64,000 nucleotides of DNA from JAOUGY01 sp963785075 (GCA_963785075.1 CAWATW010000004.1:744001-808000); one strand, 5' to 3'; shown: positions 1-7,877, counted from the stretch's first letter. Notes: a model not told the origin generated them from the sequence alone. A program made the numbers and translations.

Positions 1-132
1 CTCGTGCAGGCGATGGATGGCCGGATCTGGGCTGAGCGTTCAGAGCTCGGCGGCGCATCCTTCGTCGTCGATCTCCCAGTCGCCGGCGCGGGCGTCGATC
101 GCGTGTCCGACGCCACCAGCCCTCCCGTTTGA
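1..132 (+). CDS. Sensor histidine kinase, C-terminal end (partial)
   Basis: Reading frame 1 is open from the first base to a TGA at 130-132 and gives 43 residues. The start resembles the end of a HATPase_c domain: a G-R-I-W-A-E stretch followed by G-G-A-S-F-V-V-D-L-P matches the G2 box and last strand of histidine kinases (typically GGRIWVES..GxGSxFxFxLP). The start and the rest of the kinase lie outside the window, so the sensor domain and partner regulator are unknown. It converges on tyrA with only two bases between the stop codons. The call rests on motif memory of a short stretch. Confidence 0.7.
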   Translation, partial: LVQAMDGRIWAERSELGGASFVVDLPVAGAGVDRVSDATSPPV

Positions 133-134
133 CG

Positions 135-1160
135 TCACCCGACGACGGTGAACTTCTCTTCGACGAGCGCTTCTCGGAGACGTTCCGACTCGCCCGCCCG
201 CACGGACAACGTGAGGACGCCGCCACCGCCGTGTACCGAGTGACGGAGTTGGAGGTCCCGCAAGTCCACCCCACTCAGCGAGAGCGCCAGACCGACGCGT
301 GCCATCTCCCCAGGCCGGTCTTCGAGCACCATCGAGACGGTTTCGACCGGGGCCGCCATGGCCGCCCGGATCACCTGCGCCCTCCGCAGGCGTTCGTCGA
401 GAACCACACGATCTGACCGCTCGACCGCGTCTGCCATGGCCTCGAGCGAATGCGCCAGCCTGCGAAGTGATGTCGACACCGCCGATCTGTTTGCGGTGAG
501 AACATCCACCCACCAGCCCGGATCCGACAGTGCCACGCGGGTGAGGTCCCTGAACCCGCCGGCGGCCAGGTCGAGTGCACCGGGCTGGCTCGCCACCGCC
601 TCCACCAGCGCCGCAGCCGTCACGTGTGGGAGGTGCGATGCCGCCGACACGGACACGTCGTGATCCTCGGCTCTCATCCGCACCGGATTGGCACCGAGGC
701 TCGACACGATCTCCGATACGCGATCGAGCGCCTCCGGCGTTGCCCCGTCGGTGGTCAGCACCCAGGTGGCACCGCGAAACATCGACCCTGACGCGCCTTG
801 CGGCCCCGAGGTCTCGCGGCCTGCCATCGGGTGACCACCCACGAATCCACTCAGGTGTCGTCCCGCCTCCACCACCGGCTGCTTGACACCCGCAACATCG
901 GTGGTCAGCGCGTCGGTGTCGAGTTGCCCGAGGGCGTGGACGATGGAGGCCACCGGGCCGGCGAGCACGATGAGATCGGCACCGTTGGCTGCATCGTTGC
1001 GGCTGGTCGCCGCCTCGTCGAAGGCGTCGATCGCCTCTGCACCGGCCAGCGCACCAGGGTCGGGATCCCAGGCTCGCACGTGCCAGCCGGCGCCACGCAG
1101 GGCGATACCGATCGAAGCTCCGATGAGTCCGGTACCGAGGACTGCGGCGGAGCGGCTCAC
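135..1160 (-). CDS. tyrA: Prephenate dehydrogenase with ACT domain
   Basis: Converts prephenate to 4-hydroxyphenylpyruvate with NAD(P)+ in tyrosine biosynthesis; cytosolic. The 341 residues begin with a Rossmann loop GTGLIGASIG (residues 9-18). The catalytic region shows GGHPMAGRE and the conserved SHLPHVTAAAL helix. The last ~70 residues (from VSMVLEDRPGEMARVG) form an ACT domain, which usually mediates feedback by tyrosine. Length and order are typical of actinobacterial TyrA. pheA, the sister prephenate enzyme, lies 55 kb away at 55411-56223, so the two branches are not co-transcribed here. The ATG start is followed directly by the Rossmann strand. Confidence 0.95.
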   Translation of the reverse strand: MSRSAAVLGTGLIGASIGIALRGAGWHVRAWDPDPGALAGAEAIDAFDEAATSRNDAANGADLIVLAGPVASIVHALGQLDTDALTTDVAGVKQPVVEAGRHLSGFVGGHPMAGRETSGPQGASGSMFRGATWVLTTDGATPEALDRVSEIVSSLGANPVRMRAEDHDVSVSAASHLPHVTAAALVEAVASQPGALDLAAGGFRDLTRVALSDPGWWVDVLTANRSAVSTSLRRLAHSLEAMADAVERSDRVVLDERLRRAQVIRAAMAAPVETVSMVLEDRPGEMARVGLALSLSGVDLRDLQLRHSVHGGGGVLTLSVRAGESERLREALVEEKFTVVG

Positions 1161-1291
1161 TCGGCGCCTCCGCCGGGTCCGGGCGGCGGAACCGAGGTCC
1201 GGGCTCCCGGTGCTGGGCTACTTCGATGACTCCGCGGGGGCATGGGGCTCAGATGATAGAGGCCGTCGGGATGGCCGATACAGTTGCGGGA

Positions 1292-2008
1292 ATGAGCGAC
1301 ACGACTGCACCCCTGTACGAGCCTCACATCGGAGAGACGCGGCAGTACTGGCGCGACATCGTTCTGGGCGTGAACGACGGATTGGTCTCGATGGTATTGC
1401 TGGTGGCCGGGGTGGTCGGCGGCGGTCTCAACAGCCCCCAGGTGCTGCTGACCGGAGTTGCAGGAGCCATCGCCGGGGCAGTCAGCATGGCTGCAGGTGA
1501 GTACCTGGCCACCAAGAGCCAGGACGAGGTCCTCGAGGCGGAGCTCACGCTCGAGCGCGACCACATCGAGCATCATCGAGAGGCCGAGATCGACCAGCTT
1601 CGAGAGATGTTCGCCAACATGGGGGTCGCCGCAGAAGACCTCGACGGCGTCGTCGCAGCGTTCGACCGGTCGGATGATGCGCTCTTGAACGCGATGAAAG
1701 CCCTCGAGTTCGGTGTCGTCGACAGCGAACGCCGCTCGCCGTACAAAGCAATGCTGTACTCGGGAGTGCTGTTCCTCCTCGGTTCACTTCCATCCGTCGT
1801 TCCGTTCTGGCTCCTCGACGACACCCACGTCGGGCTGGCGTGGGCTGCGGTTCTGGCAGCCGCAGGGCTCTTCGCGGTAGGCGTTGCGAAGGCCCGAGTG
1901 ACCCGCGGCAATCCCGTGGTGGCCGGTGCCGAGAACATGTTGATCGCAGGTGTGGGCGGCGTGGTTGCCTACGTGGTGGGCGACGTGGTGGGCGCCGGGA
2001 TCGCCTGA
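1292..2008 (+). CDS. VIT1/CCC1 family metal ion transporter
   Basis: Membrane transporter of the vacuolar iron transporter family, which moves Fe2+/Mn2+ out of the cytosol. The protein has 238 residues. The LGVNDGLVSMVLLVAG segment is the family signature of TM1, followed by a second helix with SMAAGEYLATKSQ. A charged metal-binding-type helix pair (residues ~65-125, rich in E and H) comes next, then three hydrophobic C-terminal helices. The frame is open further upstream, but the ATG at 1292 starts just before the family's N-terminus and lies ten bases past a GATACA -10-like box at 1277-1282, so a short or absent leader is likely. A second VIT-domain protein is at 15489-16613. Confidence 0.9.
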   Translation: MSDTTAPLYEPHIGETRQYWRDIVLGVNDGLVSMVLLVAGVVGGGLNSPQVLLTGVAGAIAGAVSMAAGEYLATKSQDEVLEAELTLERDHIEHHREAEIDQLREMFANMGVAAEDLDGVVAAFDRSDDALLNAMKALEFGVVDSERRSPYKAMLYSGVLFLLGSLPSVVPFWLLDDTHVGLAWAAVLAAAGLFAVGVAKARVTRGNPVVAGAENMLIAGVGGVVAYVVGDVVGAGIA

Positions 2009-2160
2009 GCGAGGTCCCCGGTCCCCGGTCTCCAGTCCCCGGTCACCAGGTCCCCGGTCACCAGTCCCCGGTCCCCGGTCTCCAGTCCCCGGTCTCCAGC
2101 TCCGGAGACGGACCCCCGACCTCGGACCTCGGACTTCGGACCTCGGACTATCTGCCGTCT
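2009..2160. repeat. Degenerate heptad repeat tract (locus A)
   Basis: Non-coding stretch after the VIT gene made of decayed ~7-base units. The first part repeats CCCCGGT with variants (GTCTCCA, GTCACCA). The second part repeats CTCGGAC and CTTCGGAC. The tract at 3302-3412 contains the same two unit types as the reverse complement and in inverted order, and related units occur at 33290-33640 and weakly near 46417-46445. Open frames across it are repeat artefacts. The layout resembles short tandemly repeated repetitive (STRR) sequences known from other bacteria, but no function can be read. Confidence 0.8.
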
Positions 2161-2228
2161 GCGGTCTGCCGGATGCTGCCGACCGTGCGCTGTCCGCGTC
2201 TCGGCGCTTCGATGGGTCGGAACGCGAA

Positions 2229-2261
2229 AAGGCGCCCCGGGACGTGATCCCGGGGCGCCTT
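2229..2261 (-). terminator. Intrinsic terminator of the hbhA-like gene
   Basis: A perfect 14-bp stem (AAGGCGCCCCGGGA at 2229-2242 pairing with 2248-2261) closes a five-base loop. On the minus strand the stem is followed by TTTT. It starts eight bases past the stop codon of the HbhA-like gene at 2269, the expected place for its terminator. Confidence 0.9.
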
Positions 2262-2268
2262 CAGAGTG

Positions 2269-2784
2269 TCAGGAAGCCTTGGTGGCGGGCTTCTTGGCTG
2301 TGGTCGTGGTCTTCTGGGCTACCGGCTTCCGCGTGGTGGCCGGCTTCTTGGCTGCCGTCGTGGTCTTCTTCGCTGCCGGCTTCCGCGTGGTGGCGGGCTT
2401 CTTGGCTGCGGGGGTCTTGGCGGGTTCCTTCACCTCGACTTCGACCTTCTCGGCGATCTTCGGCGCCTTGCCGGCCGGTCGGAAGTTGGTTCGCCAGGTC
2501 TCGAGCAGATCCTCGAGCTGATCGCGCAACTTGCTGACCTGCTCTTGCATCTGATCGAAATCGACGAAGTCGTTGATCTCGTCGATCGCCTTGCTGTCGC
2601 CGATCTTGTGAACGAGCTCCTCGCCCTCGCCGGCCCACACATCGAATTGCTTCTGCAGGTCCTCGAGCATCGACTTGCGACTCGAACTCATCTTCCCGCG
2701 AAGCTCTTCGACACGCTCCTGGGTCTGCTTCATCGCTGCAACCGGCGCTCCGACTGCGGCATAGAAATACTTCTTCGTATCCAT
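2269..2784 (-). CDS. HbhA-like protein with lysine/alanine-rich tail
   Basis: 171 residues in three parts. An N-terminal short hydrophobic patch (KYFYAAVGAPVAAM) is followed by a long amphipathic coiled-coil region (~20-105). The C-terminal tail (~112-171) is built of AAKKPATTRKP-type repeats. This is the architecture of mycobacterial heparin-binding haemagglutinin (HbhA), whose lysine-rich tail binds sulphated glycans; in a free-living organism a cell-surface or nucleic-acid-binding role is equally possible. The XRE regulator directly upstream (four bases away) reproduces the order of the Rv0474-Rv0475 pair in Mycobacterium tuberculosis, as I recall it. The tail repeat is also visible as DNA repeats of the proline-lysine codons. 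Confidence 0.8.
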   Translation of the reverse strand: MDTKKYFYAAVGAPVAAMKQTQERVEELRGKMSSSRKSMLEDLQKQFDVWAGEGEELVHKIGDSKAIDEINDFVDFDQMQEQVSKLRDQLEDLLETWRTNFRPAGKAPKIAEKVEVEVKEPAKTPAAKKPATTRKPAAKKTTTAAKKPATTRKPVAQKTTTTAKKPATKAS

Positions 2785-2788
2785 GATT

Positions 2789-3202
2789 TCATCCTTCCTG
2801 TTTCTCTTCGGGTTCTGTCACGGCGCCGGCATCCACCAACGCCCGGTACAAATCGAGCAGAACCTGCTTCTGCCGTGGGGTGAGCTTGCGATCGGACTCG
2901 ATCGCCTCCACCACGGTGGGGGCCTCGGGTCCTTCGTCGATCAGGCCGGCTCTCGTATAGAGGCTCTCGGCGGAGATCTCCAGAGCCCGGGACAAGCGTT
3001 TGAGAATCTCTGCCGAGGGTCTCCGGATTCCACGCTCGATCTGGCTCAGATAGGGGTTCGAGATACCCGCTCGATCGGCAAGTCGCCGAAGGGACAGGTT
3101 CGCTCGCTCACGTTGTTCTTTGATGAACTCGCCGATGTCCGGAAGTTCAGTCGTCGGTTCGACGGACTGTTGCTCATCCTCTGGGTGCTTGCGGCTGTTC
3201 AC
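2789..3202 (-). CDS. XRE-family transcriptional regulator
   Basis: DNA-binding regulator with a Cro/CI-type helix-turn-helix at residues ~22-76 (LRRLADRAGISNPYLSQIER is the HTH core). A C-terminal helical segment of ~60 residues follows. An ATG upstream at 3238 is in frame, but I place the start at the GTG at 3202: a TATACT -10 box lies at 3215-3210, so transcription should begin at about 3203-3202 and the ATG would not be in the mRNA. It is co-directional with and four bases from the HbhA-like gene, which it may regulate together with itself. Confidence 0.88.
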   Translation of the reverse strand: MNSRKHPEDEQQSVEPTTELPDIGEFIKEQRERANLSLRRLADRAGISNPYLSQIERGIRRPSAEILKRLSRALEISAESLYTRAGLIDEGPEAPTVVEAIESDRKLTPRQKQVLLDLYRALVDAGAVTEPEEKQEG

Positions 3203-3209
3203 GCTGTGC

Positions 3210-3238
3210 AGTATATCGCAAGCTGCTAGCAAATGCAA
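3210..3238 (-). promoter_or_regulatory. Leaderless promoter of the xre-hbhA operon
   Basis: Read on the minus strand: TTGCAT at 3238-3233, a 17-base spacer, then TATACT at 3215-3210. Seven bases separate the -10 box from the GTG at 3202, so the start codon should be at or within a base of the transcript start. No Shine-Dalgarno site is needed or visible. Confidence 0.7.
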
Positions 3239-3301
3239 GCACCTGCGTGCAGCTGTCGACTTGCCACACGACGGGGTCCGCCGTGTGCGGACCGGCGGCT
3301 G

Positions 3302-3412
3302 ACAACCAGGTCCGAGGTCCGAAGTCCCGAAGGTCCGAAGTTCGAAGTCCGGACACCGGAGACCGACGACTGGGGACCGGCGACCGAAGACCGAAGACCG
3401 GGGACCGGTCGA
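3302..3412. repeat. Degenerate heptad repeat tract (locus B, inverted relative to locus A)
   Basis: Begins with GGTCCGAGGTCCGAAGTCC-type units and continues with GGGGACCGGCGACC and CCGAAGACC variants. Both halves are the reverse complement of the two halves of the tract at 2009-2160, in reverse order, so the two tracts form a long imperfect inverted repeat around the hbhA/xre pair. No gene is visible in 3239-3412. Confidence 0.75.
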
Positions 3413-3817
3413 TCAGTGCTTGACGATGGGGTCGAGTTCTTTGGCGTGCTCCACCCAGGCGTTCACCATGCTCTCGGTTGGGAGCCTTCGGACGAGCCGC
3501 TTCTTGTCGTTGACCTCGGTCATCTTGGCCGTCAGAGACTTGGCGTTGCGGCGGCGTAGCTCCTTGACGGTGTCGACGCCGACGTGCTCGAGAAGATCGG
3601 CATACTCGGAACCCACGCCACGGACCCGCATCAGATCCGCCCGATTCACCCACTCGAGGATCTGCTCGGGGGTGAAGCCTGCCTCCTCGGCGAGGGCGCT
3701 GCGGTCCTTTCGCGTGGCGGCTCGCTTCAGCAAGCCCTCGGTGGTCTTGAGCCCGACCTTGCGTAGCTTGCGGGCGAACTTGGGGCCGATCCCCTCGATC
3801 TCATCGATCGATGCCAT
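3413..3817 (-). CDS. DUF4332-type helix-hairpin-helix protein
   Basis: 134 residues consisting of two helix-hairpin-helix units. The first is at residues 4-25 (IEGIGPKFARKLRKVGL); the second is at ~60-85 (LMRVRGVGSEYADLLEHVGV). A basic helical tail follows. This is the DUF4332 layout; such domains bind DNA or mediate protein contacts, and no enzymatic residues are visible. It is the last gene of the minus-strand run and follows the MocA-like gene after 85 bases. A different HhH protein lies at 27012-27875. Confidence 0.85.
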   Translation of the reverse strand: MASIDEIEGIGPKFARKLRKVGLKTTEGLLKRAATRKDRSALAEEAGFTPEQILEWVNRADLMRVRGVGSEYADLLEHVGVDTVKELRRRNAKSLTAKMTEVNDKKRLVRRLPTESMVNAWVEHAKELDPIVKH

Positions 3818-3902
3818 GTCCTCGATCCTCTCGTCCTGCGGTCGAGCAGACTAGTGGGCCACCCAGGACCCCGATCCACAACCAGCGACCATTCTTGGTT
3901 CG

Positions 3903-4493
3903 TCATCGGCGGGGACGGAGCTCCTCGACGTCGCTCGCCGTGTCCACATCGCGCGGTGGCAGCGATTCGAGCCAGACCTCCTCCACCCATTCAGGATGCG
4001 CTTGAAGCAGGCGCTTGGCGCCTTCGTCACCGGAGAGCGAGATCAGCCTCGGCCACAGCGTACGGTCCACCAGTACCGGATTGCCCCACGTGTAGCGATA
4101 TTTCGGGACCACGGCCATAGCCTTGGACTTGCGCTTTGCAGCCCTGAGGGCGTCGACGACATCGGGATCGATGTTCGGCTGGTCTCCCATCAGTATCAGG
4201 GCGGTGTCTGCCTTCGACATCCGTGTGAGCGCGTCGAGACCCACCCGGAGCGAAGACGCCAATCCCTCCTCCCACTCGGGGTTCTCGACCACGCCACACT
4301 CGGCGAGATCGATCCGGTCGAGGATGGTGTCGATCTCGGCGCCGAGAACCACCCAGAGCTCGTCGAGGTGGAACTGGCGAGCCTGGTCCACGACCAAACC
4401 GAGAAGGGTCAGATCCCGTCCCCACGGCTCGAGTTGTTTCGGACGCCCGAGTCGACGCGATCCACCGGCCGCAAGTATCAGTCCGGCGATCAC
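3903..4493 (-). CDS. MocA/MobA-like molybdenum cofactor nucleotidyltransferase
   Basis: Nucleotidyltransferase of the MobA/MocA superfamily that probably adds CMP (or GMP) to molybdopterin. The nucleotide-binding loop LILAAGGSRRLGRPKQL is at residues 5-21, and the metal/nucleotide motif LMGDQPNI is near 100; both are hallmark features. Length (196 aa) is normal for MocA. The ATG overlaps the stop of the XdhC gene in an ATGA, so the two are translationally coupled. MCD cofactor is what CO-dehydrogenase-like enzymes carry, and coxS-L-M lies in this window at 40641-44376, so cytidylyl transfer is the better guess; MCD versus MGD cannot be read from the sequence. Confidence 0.85.
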   Translation of the reverse strand: MIAGLILAAGGSRRLGRPKQLEPWGRDLTLLGLVVDQARQFHLDELWVVLGAEIDTILDRIDLAECGVVENPEWEEGLASSLRVGLDALTRMSKADTALILMGDQPNIDPDVVDALRAAKRKSKAMAVVPKYRYTWGNPVLVDRTLWPRLISLSGDEGAKRLLQAHPEWVEEVWLESLPPRDVDTASDVEELRPRR

Positions 4494-5263
4494 GAGGCAC
4501 TTCTCTGGATCCGACGGATCTCACCCCTGAGGTCCCAAGGCTGTTCAGACCGATATCGGTCGCGGGTCATCTCGGCGAGGATGGCCACGGCCACCTCTCC
4601 CGGTGTCTCGGCCCCGATGTCGAGGCCGATCGGACCATGGATCTGGTCGACCTCGGATTCACTCCATCCGGCGGTCAGCAGCCGTTCCCGCCTGGCGGCC
4701 GCCGTCCGCTTGCTGCCCATGGCCCCGAGGTACCGGACGGTCGAGCCTTTGATCAGCGGCCACAAAGGGTCCTCGAACCGAGCGTCATGGCTCAGGACCA
4801 CCACGAACGTGCTCAGATCGAAGGTCAAGGCGTCTGCGACCTGATCGGGCCAGCCAACGAGCAGGCGATCGGCCTCCGGAAATCGCTCCGGCGTGGTGAA
4901 TGCCGATCGCGCATCACTCACCGTGACGTCGTAGCCCAGATGGCGTGCCAACACGGTGAGCGACTGAGCGATGTGCACGGCCCCGAAGATGAGAAGCCGC
5001 GGACGTGGCGCCAGCGCTTCGATGAACACCTCGTGCTCGCCGTAGCCGAGTGTGAGGTTCTGTTCTCGTTCCATCACGGCCACCGCATCAACAGCCACGT
5101 CGCCCAACCCCTCGGGTAGCCCACCTGCGATGACATCGCCGGCGTGCGATACGAGGGCGGTGCGCCCGATGTGTGAGCCGGTGACAAAGGTGGCTCGAGC
5201 GGCGAGCAGTTCGCTGTCGAGCGCCACCCGGCATGCCTCGAGCACGGCCTCGGTTTCGCTCAC
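4490..5263 (-). CDS. XdhC/CoxF-family maturation protein
   Basis: XdhC proteins bind molybdenum cofactor and help insert the sulphurated form into xanthine dehydrogenase or CO-dehydrogenase-type enzymes. The C-terminal half (~95-240) is the XdhC Rossmann domain, opening with RLLIFGAVHIAQSL and containing LGAMGSKRTAAARRE and the end motif GPIGLDIGAETPGEVAVAILAE. The N-terminal ~90 residues are a second, diverged XdhC_CoxI-like part. A longer frame to 5539 exists, but it runs antiparallel in meaning to the preceding gene; the GTG at 5263 overlaps that gene's TGA as GTGA, so I start here (GTG at 5266 is an alternative). Confidence 0.9.
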   Translation of the reverse strand: MSETEAVLEACRVALDSELLAARATFVTGSHIGRTALVSHAGDVIAGGLPEGLGDVAVDAVAVMEREQNLTLGYGEHEVFIEALAPRPRLLIFGAVHIAQSLTVLARHLGYDVTVSDARSAFTTPERFPEADRLLVGWPDQVADALTFDLSTFVVVLSHDARFEDPLWPLIKGSTVRYLGAMGSKRTAAARRERLLTAGWSESEVDQIHGPIGLDIGAETPGEVAVAILAEMTRDRYRSEQPWDLRGEIRRIQRSAS

Positions 5264-5568
5264 CACGGTTCGATGTACACCTGGATGGTGCCTCCGCATG
5301 CGAGCCCGACCTCGAAGGCATCGTCGTCGGCGATGCCGTACGTCACCAGCTTCGGGGCTCCGGTCTCGATGACCTGCTGAGCGTGCAGGTACACGTCGTT
5401 CTCGACACATCCACCGGACACCGAGCCTTCCATCTCGCCTGCGGAACTCACGATGAACTTGGAGCCGACGGGACGCGGTGCCGGCCCGCCCACCCGAACG
5501 ACCGTGGCTACGGCGACCTTCTTGCCCTCTGCCCGCCACTTGTCACGGATGTCCAGTTCGGTGCGCAT
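5260..5568 (-). CDS. XdhC N-terminal-domain protein (CoxI-like)
   Basis: 102 residues covering only the XdhC_CoxI domain. The motif VATVVRVGGPAPRPVGSK near residue 20-37, EGSVSGGCVENDV near 47-59 and a conserved CGG at 91-93 (GLACGGTIQVYIEP) match the N-terminus of XdhC proteins. In many genomes this domain is fused to the Rossmann domain; here it is a separate gene overlapping the next by four bases. It should act as the partner or first half of the XdhC machine. Together with the VWA and MoxR genes it gives the CoxD-E-F/I accessory set. Confidence 0.85.
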   Translation of the reverse strand: MRTELDIRDKWRAEGKKVAVATVVRVGGPAPRPVGSKFIVSSAGEMEGSVSGGCVENDVYLHAQQVIETGAPKLVTYGIADDDAFEVGLACGGTIQVYIEPW

Positions 5569-5577
5569 GATCCGATG

Positions 5578-6702
5578 CTATCTCGCTGTGACCCGGGCCG
5601 GGACCGACTCCAACAGTTCCACCAGTGTCTGCAGATCGTTGAAGGTCCCCGCCGGAAGGAAGTCGTCGACGTGGGGCAGAGCGGCCTGCATCCCCCGTGT
5701 CTCGGGCGCATAGCCCTCACGACCTGCCAACGGGTTCAACCACACGATCCGATGCACCGACCGGGAGAGACGCGCCATCTCCGCCGACAAGACCTCGGGC
5801 TCACCGCGGTCCCAGCCATCCGAGATCACGAGCACGATCGGTCCGCCGCGCGTGACCCGCCGCGACCATTCGACGTTGAAGGTGCGCAGACACTCCCCGA
5901 TCTTGGTCCCACCGGACCAGTCGTGGACCGCTTCGGACACCTCGGCAAGTGCCGCCGACGGGTCCCGGCGGTGCAGTTCCCTCGTGATGCGGGTGAGCCT
6001 CGTCGAGAACACGAACGTCTCGAGTCTCCCCATGCGACTGCGAGCAGCGTGGGCGAAGTACAGCAACATCTCCGAGTAGCGCTCCATCGAACCGGAGACG
6101 TCGGCGATGAAGATGAGTGGTCGCTTCCGGATGCGACGCTCCGTGGAGGCGATCCTGAGCAGGTCGCCGTCGGGTCCGACCGACTCCCGGAGCGTCCGGC
6201 GCATGTCCGGCCGATCGCCCTTGCGAACGGGCCGGCGGCGCCGCGATTGGACGTCGGCCGGGCGCCACAACATCCGCGCGATCATCGCCCGAACCTCGGC
6301 CTCTTCGTCGGGAGTCAATTCGGCGAAGTCACGATCGACCAGCCGTTCGACGAGCGATGCCCCGGCAAAGGACAACGTCTCCTCGTGGTCGTCGCCCTCG
6401 CCCTCCCCCTCCGATTCCTCGGGATGTCTCACCTGCCAGCTGCGTTGGATGGTCTCGGCCGCCGCATACACTGCCGGGCCTGGCCTCCGGCCGAAGACCT
6501 CCATGAAGGCCGCATCGAAGATCGGTACCTGGTCGAGCGACCTGACCGTCAACGCCCGAAACGCCCAGTACACGTCCTCCGACGACGACGCTCCGACGAT
6601 CTCGAGCGCAGCCAGAAGATCGCCCGAACACGACGCCGACACCGGGATACCGTCATCGCGAAGCCGGTGGACGAATTCGACGAGTGCTTCGGGTCGGGCC
6701 AT
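5578..6702 (-). CDS. CoxE-like VWA domain protein
   Basis: 374 residues; the first ~190 form the conserved helical CoxE N-terminus with an acidic stretch near residue 95-108 (EESEGEGEGDDHEE). The rest is a von Willebrand A domain with an intact MIDAS: DVSGSM (~residue 203), a threonine in GGTK, and the second aspartate in VISDGWDRG. In Oligotropha, CoxE works with the MoxR ATPase CoxD to build the copper-molybdenum site. A MoxR gene sits upstream at 9250-10137, separated here by an M15 peptidase and a baeRF gene. Start is the ATG at 6702. Confidence 0.9.
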   Translation of the reverse strand: MARPEALVEFVHRLRDDGIPVSASCSGDLLAALEIVGASSSEDVYWAFRALTVRSLDQVPIFDAAFMEVFGRRPGPAVYAAAETIQRSWQVRHPEESEGEGEGDDHEETLSFAGASLVERLVDRDFAELTPDEEAEVRAMIARMLWRPADVQSRRRRPVRKGDRPDMRRTLRESVGPDGDLLRIASTERRIRKRPLIFIADVSGSMERYSEMLLYFAHAARSRMGRLETFVFSTRLTRITRELHRRDPSAALAEVSEAVHDWSGGTKIGECLRTFNVEWSRRVTRGGPIVLVISDGWDRGEPEVLSAEMARLSRSVHRIVWLNPLAGREGYAPETRGMQAALPHVDDFLPAGTFNDLQTLVELLESVPARVTAR

Positions 6703-6773
6703 CCAGGCAGGCTAGTTGCGGTCCCGGTCCGGGGACCCACCTCGCCGATCGGCCGAGGACCGGGCGGGGTCGA

Positions 6774-7877
6774 TCACGATGGCAACGGGAATCTCAACAA
6801 GGCCGCTACGCCGTCTGTATCCAATGCCGAGGCGATACCAACCTGGTCGAACCGGCCTCCTTGGTCGAGAACCCGCTCGACGGCCGCTCCCACCACGTCC
6901 GCCACCTCTTCGTAGGTGGTGTCGCACGTCGGGCATACGTCCCCGGTCCGTGCGAGCCAGCCACAGGCGGGGCACCGGACGCCCGACTTGGCGAACGGAC
7001 CTGACACAACGAGTCGATCGACCGCACCGAGGTTGCAGGCTGTCAGCACCGCCGCCGTGCCACGGGCCACCGGGCGGCCCTGGTAGGCACCCTCGAGCAC
7101 CGTGCGGATCGCGGCTTCGTCACGGGCCTCCGAAACGCCGGGCTCGAGCTGACGGACCTTCTCGGCCAATTCGGCTTCGGTCGCGGTCCTGGGGTCCACG
7201 ACGATCTTGGCAATGCGTAGCTCGTGGAGGTAGGAGTGCAGGTGTTGGCCGAACGGGTCGAGGTCGTGCTTGTGGCCGGCGATCACCACCATGTCCACGG
7301 CATGCTCCTGGTGACTCACCAGGGCTGCCGACGCAGCCTCCCGCCATGCCCGCGCCGCCTCTTCATTGGCATGCCGGGTGGCCCGGGCCTCGTCGTAGCC
7401 CTGGAAACCGCCATAGTCCGACTTGCCGGGATCGGATTCGAACTGACCGATCTCCTCGACCTTCTCACCGATCCGGTACACACGAACCTTTGGCCGCTCG
7501 ACGACCATCAGGATCGACTCGACCTGACGGGGCATCGCCCGCAGAGGCCGAAGATCGGGACGAGTCGCCACGGACACCGAGCTCGCCACCGGCGAAGGCA
7601 GGGCCCGATGTTCGAAGATCCCGTCCACGTGCGAGGCGAACACGACCCATGCCGGGTGACCACCCACCGCGTCGGCGGTTGCCGCTGTCCGCTCGATTCG
7701 CTCGATGTCCTCGCGAATCGACAGCGACTTGGTCCGATGGGCGGCGTCCGCCGTGGCCTTCAACGCTTTGACGAGCTCGTTCACGACCGCCGTCGACGGC
7801 CCAGCCCTTCGATCGACGTACAAAGAGACGAGCGATCCCGAAGCGCTGTAGAGGTCGGCAAAAGGTCGAATGTCCAT
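6774..7877 (-). CDS. eRF1-like (baeRF family) protein with zinc ribbon
   Basis: 367 residues related to the bacterial/archaeal eRF1-like proteins (baeRF) and Vms1-type peptidyl-tRNA hydrolases. Residues 1-150 correspond to domain 1. DYGGFQGYDEARATRH (~165-180) sits where eRF1 has its GGQ loop and gives GGFQG. Domain 3 follows (DMVVIAGHKHDLDPFGQHL), and the C-terminus carries a CPACGW...CPTCD zinc ribbon (~310-335). baeRF members are proposed to release stalled peptides from ribosomes; that is family knowledge. It lies inside the cox accessory run, co-directional, 71 bases before the CoxE gene. The function of this copy is not established by sequence. Confidence 0.72.
   Translation of the reverse strand: MDIRPFADLYSASGSLVSLYVDRRAGPSTAVVNELVKALKATADAAHRTKSLSIREDIERIERTAATADAVGGHPAWVVFASHVDGIFEHRALPSPVASSVSVATRPDLRPLRAMPRQVESILMVVERPKVRVYRIGEKVEEIGQFESDPGKSDYGGFQGYDEARATRHANEEAARAWREAASAALVSHQEHAVDMVVIAGHKHDLDPFGQHLHSYLHELRIAKIVVDPRTATEAELAEKVRQLEPGVSEARDEAAIRTVLEGAYQGRPVARGTAAVLTACNLGAVDRLVVSGPFAKSGVRCPACGWLARTGDVCPTCDTTYEEVADVVGAAVERVLDQGGRFDQVGIASALDTDGVAALLRFPLPS

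Noticed and set aside
4490..5539. XdhC gene starting at 5539
   Set aside because: The first 92 codons are out of frame with the CoxI-like gene and read as arginine-rich noise; the GTGA overlap at 5263 marks the real start.
5233..6915. 560-codon open frame on the plus strand
   Set aside because: Lies opposite the CoxE and CoxI-like genes, which have clear domains; no motif in this translation.
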